Assembly: GCF_050433395.1 (NCBI RefSeq) | Contig: NZ_JBNPXH010000013.1 | Coordinates: 124,001-188,000, forward strand | Direction of reading: 5' to 3' | From: Mobilitalea torta | GTDB taxonomy: Bacteria > Bacillota > Clostridia > Lachnospirales > Lachnospiraceae | DNA: 64,000 bases | Shown: in pieces, positions 58,725-64,000 of the stretch | How positions within the stretch are numbered: position 1 is the stretch's first letter | How the letters are laid out: every line of letters starts with the position of its first letter | Made by a program: the position numbers and the translations under genes | Notes under the pieces: generated by a model | What the model was told of the DNA's origin: nothing | Database searches by the model: none | What the model saw: the letters and a program-made list of their open reading frames with translations, nothing else

Positions 58725-59456
58725 ATGAAACAGAATAAATATGATGATAAGGTGTTTTTTGAAAAATACAGCAAGATGGATCGTTCGACAAAGGGACTTG
58801 CCGGTGCCGGTGAGTGGAAGACCCTGGAAGCAATGCTGCCAGGTTTTAAGGATAAACGGGTTCTGGATTTAGGATGCGGATTTGGCTGGCATTGTCAATA
58901 TGCCGCAGAGCATGGAGCAAAAGCGATTACAGGAGTGGATATCTCGGAGAAAATGCTGGCTGTGGCAGAAGAAAAAACGGATAAGAAAATTTCCTATATG
59001 AGAATGCCGATAGAAGAGATCACTTTTCAGAAAGATTCATTTGACACAGTAATCAGTTCCCTTGCCTTTCATTATATAGAAGATTTCGGACAGATCGTTG
59101 AAAGAGTATCCGGCTGCCTTGTATCTGGGGGAGATTTTGTTTTCTCTGTTGAGCATCCGGTTTTCACGGCTTATGGGAGCCAGAACTGGTATTATGATGA
59201 AAACGGAAATATTCTTCATTTTCCCGTAGACCGGTATTTCTTTGAAGGCTCGAGAACGGCTGAATTTCTTGGGGAAGAAGTGATCAAATACCACAGGACA
59301 CTCACAACCTATCTGAACGGTTTAATACAAGGAGGCTTTGAAGTGACGGGTGTTGTAGAACCCCAGCCGTCGGCACATCTGCTTCAAACGGTGGAAGGAA
59401 TGGCGGATGAGCTGCGCAGGCCCATGATGCTGATTATCTCAGCAAAGAAAAAATAA
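58725..59456 (+). CDS. Class I SAM-dependent methyltransferase
   Basis: This 243-residue methyltransferase has motif I VLDLGCGFGWHCQYAAEHG (about residues 46-64), ITGVDISEKML for the acidic ribose contact, and DTVISSLAFHYIEDF. The C-terminal half (SGGDFVFSVEHPVFTAYGSQ, quoted in part) is typical of a common small-molecule methyltransferase group in Clostridia. The ATG at 58725 follows GGAGAG and matches how relatives begin (MKQNKYDD-FF-KYS). The substrate is unknown. Confidence 0.88.
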   Translation: MKQNKYDDKVFFEKYSKMDRSTKGLAGAGEWKTLEAMLPGFKDKRVLDLGCGFGWHCQYAAEHGAKAITGVDISEKMLAVAEEKTDKKISYMRMPIEEITFQKDSFDTVISSLAFHYIEDFGQIVERVSGCLVSGGDFVFSVEHPVFTAYGSQNWYYDENGNILHFPVDRYFFEGSRTAEFLGEEVIKYHRTLTTYLNGLIQGGFEVTGVVEPQPSAHLLQTVEGMADELRRPMMLIISAKKK

Positions 59457-59463
59457 TGTACCA

Positions 59464-59492
59464 TTGCATAGGGTTACCAAACATTGTATAAT
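59464..59492 (+). promoter_or_regulatory. Promoter of the Wadjet operon
   Basis: TTGCAT (59464-59469) and TATAAT (59487-59492) are separated by 17 bases, about 30 bases before jetD. The defence operon therefore has its own promoter, separate from the methyltransferase gene. Confidence 0.65.
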
Positions 59493-59522
59493 AAATGAAA
59501 TTATATTTAGTAAGGAAACTTT

Positions 59523-60524
59523 ATGAGAAAAATAACTGATTTTCCGAAAAATAAAATCACTCTGGAGGAGCTCCGGGAATTCATGAGGGTGATGGACTAT
59601 TCCGATTTAGCAGAGCTGATCCATAACTTGACAAGCATGGGCCGGATCTCACCGGTTTTTCGATCCGGGCTGAATGGAAAGAAACCGGCTCTTCACCGGG
59701 CATATCATATCATTCGGGAGGCGAAGGATGACAGGACCTGCCGCGAGGAACTGATGTATCAATTGGTTCCAATGTTAAAAAATGATTATTATATAAGGAA
59801 TATAGAAGCTTATCAGAAGGATAGGCCGTTTATAATGTCTTTAAATACCTTTATCAAAGAGCAGAGCGAATGCCTGAAAGAGCCGGCATCCTATAATGAG
59901 AGGAGCTTTGATATCTGGAGCAGGGAGAAATATTTGAAGATGGGAGGCGGAATCAGGCTTTTGAAAAAACTGGGTCTGACGCCCGATGACTTGAATGTAT
60001 ATGATACCACGGAACCCCTGGCTTATTATTCCCATCACAAGAGAGTGCCGCAGAAGCTTTTGATCATAGAGAATAAGGATACCTTCTACAGTATGAGGCA
60101 GCATCTGTTGGACAAGCATTCGACCATATTAGGGGAAGAGATTGGAACATTGGTATACGGCGGAGGGAAGAGCATCCATAGATCCTTCCGGGACTTTACC
60201 TTCTGTGTGGAACCCTATTGGAATGATCCGGAAAATGAAATCCTGTATTTTGGTGATCTGGACTACGAAGGGATTATTATATTTGAAGGACTACAGGAAA
60301 GCTTCCGGGACAGGGTCAGACTGCAGCCCTTTTGTGCCGCCTATGAGGCCATGCTTCAAAAAGCGGAGGGGGTAGATTTGCCCACGATGAAGGAAGGGCA
60401 GAACAGCAGGATTGGCGGCGAATTCTTTTCCTATTTCTCGGAGGAGGTACAAATGCAGATGAAGCTGCTGCTTCAGAAAAACAGGTATATTCCCCAGGAA
60501 ATTCTTCAGAGAAAAGATTTTTAA
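59523..60524 (+). CDS. jetD: Wadjet defence nuclease subunit JetD
   Basis: This 333-residue protein matches the DUF3322/DUF2220 (JetD) layout. The N-terminal arm domain (residues 1-170) is followed by a Toprim-like catalytic part with Glu183 in LLIIENKDTF and Asp245/Asp247 in YFGDLDYEG. In Wadjet complexes JetD cuts circular plasmid DNA after loop extrusion by the SMC-like JetABC. Here jetD comes first in the operon, before jetA, B and C, unlike the jetABCD order of the best-studied type. It has its own promoter. Confidence 0.9.
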   Translation: MRKITDFPKNKITLEELREFMRVMDYSDLAELIHNLTSMGRISPVFRSGLNGKKPALHRAYHIIREAKDDRTCREELMYQLVPMLKNDYYIRNIEAYQKDRPFIMSLNTFIKEQSECLKEPASYNERSFDIWSREKYLKMGGGIRLLKKLGLTPDDLNVYDTTEPLAYYSHHKRVPQKLLIIENKDTFYSMRQHLLDKHSTILGEEIGTLVYGGGKSIHRSFRDFTFCVEPYWNDPENEILYFGDLDYEGIIIFEGLQESFRDRVRLQPFCAAYEAMLQKAEGVDLPTMKEGQNSRIGGEFFSYFSEEVQMQMKLLLQKNRYIPQEILQRKDF

Positions 60525-60558
60525 GAAGCTTTCGGCAGAGGAAAGGTATGGTTAAGGT

Positions 60559-62160
60559 ATGGAACTGGATTTTCTAAAGGACTTTACAAAGAGAATGAAG
60601 AGCATTGGTTCCTACGCAATGCTCTTTCGCAACAGCATACAGAAGGGAACCTGGAAGCAGTATGGCTTTGATACCCTATACGAACAGACGAATCTCATTT
60701 TCTCTGTTCTTTTATATATTATGGAACAGTCCTTGAAGGATGAGGCTTGTACTATGGACGATATCGGCAGCTTTATTGATACCATTAATATAAAATGGCT
60801 GAAAAAACAGATATCCTACGATCAGTGCAAGGAGCTGGGAGATTTTTTAGTAAATGTTATTCTGTGTGACGATGGCAAGGCAATGTATTTCCATGGCTTT
60901 GATTATGAGCTGGGTCAATATCAGGAGATACATATCAGCTTTATTGCCAATAAGATCATCTATATCCACGAGGACGTAAGGAGAACCTCATACTATCTGA
61001 CGGAGGACGGATACAATCTCATGCTGTCCACTCTGGAGATTGAGGGCAATATGAAGCTTACTATTCATGAAATGATCTTCAAGCTCCATATGGAGAAGGC
61101 CAGCTATGATAAAGCGGTGGATGACATCAAGTATATTTTCAACCTCCTTCGAATCCAGCTTCAGAGAATGCAGGAAGCCATGCGCAAGATCAGGCAGAAT
61201 GCGCTGCAGTTCACCGTGCCGGAATACAGCCGGATTCTGGATGATAATCTCATGACCATCGATGATACGAAGAATAAATTCAGCGGCTACCGGGAGCATG
61301 TCAGAAAGCTGGTAGAACAGATGGAGCAGCAGGATATTCATGTGGAGAAGCTGGAGGAAAGGGAAGCCGGCAATCTGAGAAATCTAAAGATTATAGAAGG
61401 CTATATTAACCGGGCACTGGATGAGTATCAGAGGCTTCTCTCCACACATTTTGATCTGAAGGCTATGTATACAAAGGAATTGGAAGCCCTGTCACAGATG
61501 TCCCTGATTAAGCGGTTCTCCTTCCGCAATGAATTATATCGTCCGATTTTACAGAACCCGGAGCATTTGGACCGGCTGGACTTCTTCCTGAGACCCCTGT
61601 TCAATCGGGAGCCGGACAAGACCTATCACATAGGCAAGGCCTTTGAATATCAGAAAAGCATAAAGGCGAGGGAGCCGGAAGAGGCGGAGGAGTTAGAGGA
61701 TTTTGATGACGAGATCTGGAGGCTGGAGCAGCAGAGGAGACTGGAGGAGAAGCTGAGGGTCTATAAGGAAAGTCTGCAGTGTATTCTGGGTTATACGGTT
61801 CCATGCGGGGAGATCTCCCTCCTGGAGCTGAAGGAGCTTCTGACCCCGGAGGACAGGGAAAGGCTCATTCCCAATCTGGAGATATTCCGGGAAATCATGG
61901 TGGAATTAATCAAGAATAAGGAATTCCTCTTTGATAGCCTGCGAAAAGAGCGGGAGGAGCATTTTACGGATACCGTCAAGGATTTTCAGATTAATCTGTG
62001 CCTGCTGGAGGTGGCGGAGGAGCAGGAAGCCTTTCGGAGGCTGAGACGGCTGGAGGTAAGCAAAACAGAGGGAGAGGCTGTTGAATTTCAGAATGTGGCC
62101 AGCGAAAGCGGTGTGATGAAGAAAATACGGTGCAGCAATGTAGTGTTTCGGATTGAATAA
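60559..62160 (+). CDS. jetA: Wadjet subunit JetA (DUF5716-like, kleisin)
   Basis: This 533-residue protein begins MELDFLKDFTKRMKSIGSYA and resembles the DUF5716 group now called JetA. It is strongly helical, with coiled-coil stretches near residues 185-310 and a Glu/Arg-rich linker near 380-400. As the MukF-like kleisin it bridges the JetC heads and recruits JetB. It begins 35 bases after jetD and is followed 11 bases later by jetB. Family assignment is from sequence memory and context. Confidence 0.85.
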   Translation: MELDFLKDFTKRMKSIGSYAMLFRNSIQKGTWKQYGFDTLYEQTNLIFSVLLYIMEQSLKDEACTMDDIGSFIDTINIKWLKKQISYDQCKELGDFLVNVILCDDGKAMYFHGFDYELGQYQEIHISFIANKIIYIHEDVRRTSYYLTEDGYNLMLSTLEIEGNMKLTIHEMIFKLHMEKASYDKAVDDIKYIFNLLRIQLQRMQEAMRKIRQNALQFTVPEYSRILDDNLMTIDDTKNKFSGYREHVRKLVEQMEQQDIHVEKLEEREAGNLRNLKIIEGYINRALDEYQRLLSTHFDLKAMYTKELEALSQMSLIKRFSFRNELYRPILQNPEHLDRLDFFLRPLFNREPDKTYHIGKAFEYQKSIKAREPEEAEELEDFDDEIWRLEQQRRLEEKLRVYKESLQCILGYTVPCGEISLLELKELLTPEDRERLIPNLEIFREIMVELIKNKEFLFDSLRKEREEHFTDTVKDFQINLCLLEVAEEQEAFRRLRRLEVSKTEGEAVEFQNVASESGVMKKIRCSNVVFRIE

Positions 62161-62171
62161 GGAGGGCCGGT

Positions 62172-62882
62172 ATGACGTATGAACTGGAGGATATTACAGC
62201 AAGCCAGATGATTTTCTATTATCTGCTGCAGTATAGGGAACTGAAGGAAGAAGAGGAATTAGAGCTTTATAAGGCATATACGGAGAAGGAAACTGTCATG
62301 CATCTGGTGAAGTGCCAGGGAGAAGCGGCGGGGAGCAATATTGAGAGGTATGGCAATGTAATCTATCTGATTCCCAAGGAGGAGAATGACTTTCTAGGCT
62401 ATTCCAAGGCATTGCTTAAAGCTGCGCTATGCAAATCCACCGCTACAGACAAGGATTATTATCTCTCTCAATTCGTCATCCTGACCCTGCTGGTGGAATT
62501 CTATGACGGACAGAGCAGTTCCAGCAAGACCAGAGATTTTATGAAGGTGGGAGAGCTGATGAATTGCATTACGGAACGGTTAAGAGAAGGCGTTTCCAAT
62601 CAGCAGGAGGAAGAGCAGGGAGGGCTTGCTTTTACCAATATGCAGGAGGCATTTGAAGCCCTGCGCAGTGACGATAAGGGAAGCCGACAGAGGACCAGCA
62701 AGGCGGGATTTCTGCATACAATCCTGGCTTTTCTGCAAAAACAGGGGCTAATTGACTATATCGAAGAGGATGAAATGATTAAGACGACCAGGAAGCTGGA
62801 TCATTTTATGGATTTTAACCTGCTGAATAAGAATAATTATAACCGGGTCATGCGGGTTCTGGGGGTGAAAGAGAATGAGTAA
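62172..62882 (+). CDS. jetB: Wadjet subunit JetB (DUF6063-like, KITE)
   Basis: This 236-residue protein begins MTYELEDITASQMIFYYLLQ and resembles the DUF6063/JetB group. It is a winged-helix KITE-type partner of the kleisin, comparable to MukE. A poorly conserved acidic insertion (SNQQEEEQGG) lies in the middle. AAGGAGG precedes the ATG. Its end overlaps jetC by 8 bases, so translation is coupled. Confidence 0.83.
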   Translation: MTYELEDITASQMIFYYLLQYRELKEEEELELYKAYTEKETVMHLVKCQGEAAGSNIERYGNVIYLIPKEENDFLGYSKALLKAALCKSTATDKDYYLSQFVILTLLVEFYDGQSSSSKTRDFMKVGELMNCITERLREGVSNQQEEEQGGLAFTNMQEAFEALRSDDKGSRQRTSKAGFLHTILAFLQKQGLIDYIEEDEMIKTTRKLDHFMDFNLLNKNNYNRVMRVLGVKENE

Positions 62883-64000
62883 GATTAACTGCTTTCGGGC
62901 AATCAATCTGAATTATAATAACAATGCGATGCGGATTGAGGACGAAACCTTCCGTTTTGAGGGGGACAGTACCTTGCTCTCCCTTCAAAACGGCGGCGGT
63001 AAATCGGTTCTGGTACAGATGATGATCGCCCCCTTCGTCAGAAGACGGTACCGGGATACCGCGGACCGTGCCTTTGCCAGCTTTTTTACCACGGTCAGGC
63101 CCACCTTTCTCCTGACAGAATGGCTTCTGGATGGGGGAGCAGGATATGTTCTGGTGGGAATGATGGTTCGTCAAAGGCAGGAGGCGGAGGAAGATAGTAA
63201 GGAAGAACTGGATATTGTGAGCTTTGTTCACGAATATCGGGAATCCAATCCCTTCGACATTCACAATCTTCCGGTGATTGAGACGGAAGGGAGGACTAAG
63301 AAGCTCAAGGGCTTTCATGCCTGTAAATTGCTGTTTGAGGAAGCGAGGAAGGAGAGGGGGCTGAATTTTCAATATTTTGATTTGAATCAGACGGCCCACC
63401 AAAGGAAATATTTTGACAGGCTGAGGGAATTCCAGATTAACAATACAGAATGGGAAGCGATTATTAAGAAAGTAAATCTGAAGGAATCTGGTTTATCGGA
63501 GCTGTTTAAGGACGCCAAGGACGAGGCGGGGCTGGTAGAAAAATGGTTTCTGTCCGCAGTGGAGAGTAAGTTAAACAAGGAGGAAAACCGGATGAAAGAG
63601 TTTGCCGGTATCATCCATAAATTTATTCTTCAATATAAGGAAAATCAGTCGAAGATCGAGCGGAAGGAAACCATTGCAGCCTTCCGGTCGGATGCGGAGC
63701 TGATACGGGAGAGTGCGCAGCAGTTTCGCATTGCCCGGCAGGAGAAGCTTCAATACGAGGAAAAGCTTGCATATCTCAGAAAATGCCTGAGTGCCCTGCT
63801 GGAGAAAAGAACCGGAGAGCGGGAGATACTGGAGGAGAGGCTTACCGTTCTGGAGCAGCAGCTGCAGAATATCCGGTATGAAGAGGCATCCTATCAGCTG
63901 TATTGTCTTATGGATGAGCTGGAGCTCTTATTCAAGAAGCAGGAAGACAGGGAACAGGCCAGGACTCAGCTTCAGGAGAGGATTGATGCCTTAAGCTTCC
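62875..64000 (+). CDS. jetC: Wadjet SMC-like ATPase JetC, N-terminal part
   Basis: The frame is open from the ATG at 62875 to the end of the window (375 codons), so the gene is cut by the edge. The start MSKINCFRAINLNYNN leads to the Walker A QNGGGKSV (residues 38-45). The MukB/SMC head follows, and from about residue 265 a long charged coiled coil rich in Glu, Lys, Arg and Leu. Full-length relatives exceed 1000 residues and end with signature and Walker B motifs. It is the loop-extruding motor of the anti-plasmid complex. Confidence 0.9.
   Translation, partial: MSKINCFRAINLNYNNNAMRIEDETFRFEGDSTLLSLQNGGGKSVLVQMMIAPFVRRRYRDTADRAFASFFTTVRPTFLLTEWLLDGGAGYVLVGMMVRQRQEAEEDSKEELDIVSFVHEYRESNPFDIHNLPVIETEGRTKKLKGFHACKLLFEEARKERGLNFQYFDLNQTAHQRKYFDRLREFQINNTEWEAIIKKVNLKESGLSELFKDAKDEAGLVEKWFLSAVESKLNKEENRMKEFAGIIHKFILQYKENQSKIERKETIAAFRSDAELIRESAQQFRIARQEKLQYEEKLAYLRKCLSALLEKRTGEREILEERLTVLEQQLQNIRYEEASYQLYCLMDELELLFKKQEDREQARTQLQERIDALSF

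Overview
The window looks like a chromosomal segment of an anaerobic, low-to-mid GC Firmicute, most likely a Clostridia member of the Lachnospiraceae type. The signs are an Rnf ion-pumping complex, many Fe-S flavoenzymes, YesN/YesM-type two-component genes, clostridial TTGACA-N17-TATAAT promoters with AGGAGG ribosome sites, and heterodimeric ABC exporters. This taxonomic call is inference. No rRNA, tRNA, CRISPR array, intact transposase or prophage was seen. There is one assembly gap of Ns (58396-58493), inside a tandem repeat.

Layout: 1-2804 is the end of an rnf(C)DGEAB operon. 2812-5109 (minus) is an ECF sigma factor, its membrane anti-sigma and an ABC-2 exporter. 5311-9236 holds a Y-family polymerase with a YolD partner, an ACT-domain protein, a DsbA/FrnE-like protein and an autoregulated MerR gene. 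9303-15020 is a GntR regulator divergent from a four-gene operon: a DUF5692-like membrane protein, HypB, a 909-residue Fe-S/FAD/NAD(P) oxidoreductase and HypA. Two copies of one palindrome lie between regulator and operon. 15151-17788 is a phosphatidylethanolamine operon (pssA, psd, a metallophosphoesterase). 17943-20136 has an SGNH hydrolase, a truncated methyltransferase and a solitary rsmH. 20420-26066 joins an M20 amidohydrolase, an ATC-hydrolase-like protein, a SsuABC/TauABC-type importer and a nitroreductase, with 15 decamer repeats inside the cluster. 26186-30358 is a MarR gene and a heterodimeric exporter sharing an operator-like element. 30920-32335 is a PQQ-type sugar dehydrogenase homologue.

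32530-44460 is a sugar sensing and uptake island: a decayed response-regulator copy, a chemoreceptor, a YesN/YesM-like two-component system, a tethered binding protein, and a galactofuranose/ribose-type ABC importer (second binding protein, ATPase, two permeases). 44695-49147 has glutamate dehydrogenase and a PEP/pyruvate-binding protein with a C-terminal nucleotidyltransferase. 49346-52976 is a second heterodimeric exporter. 53223-58196 has a lipoprotein, two gene remnants, an Fe/Mn superoxide dismutase with Fur/PerR-like sites, small ORFs, an extracellular metallo-beta-lactamase-fold hydrolase and a choloylglycine-hydrolase-family enzyme. A 70-bp tandem repeat and a methyltransferase follow. 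59523-64000 is a Wadjet anti-plasmid defence operon in the order jetD-jetA-jetB-jetC, with jetC cut by the window edge.

Best candidates for something undescribed: (1) the GntR-controlled DUF5692/HypB/oxidoreductase/HypA operon, which carries nickel-delivery proteins but no recognisable nickel enzyme; (2) the amidohydrolase/ATC-hydrolase/importer/nitroreductase cluster, which looks like uptake and breakdown of a small N- or S-containing amide or heterocycle. Wadjet itself is a known system.
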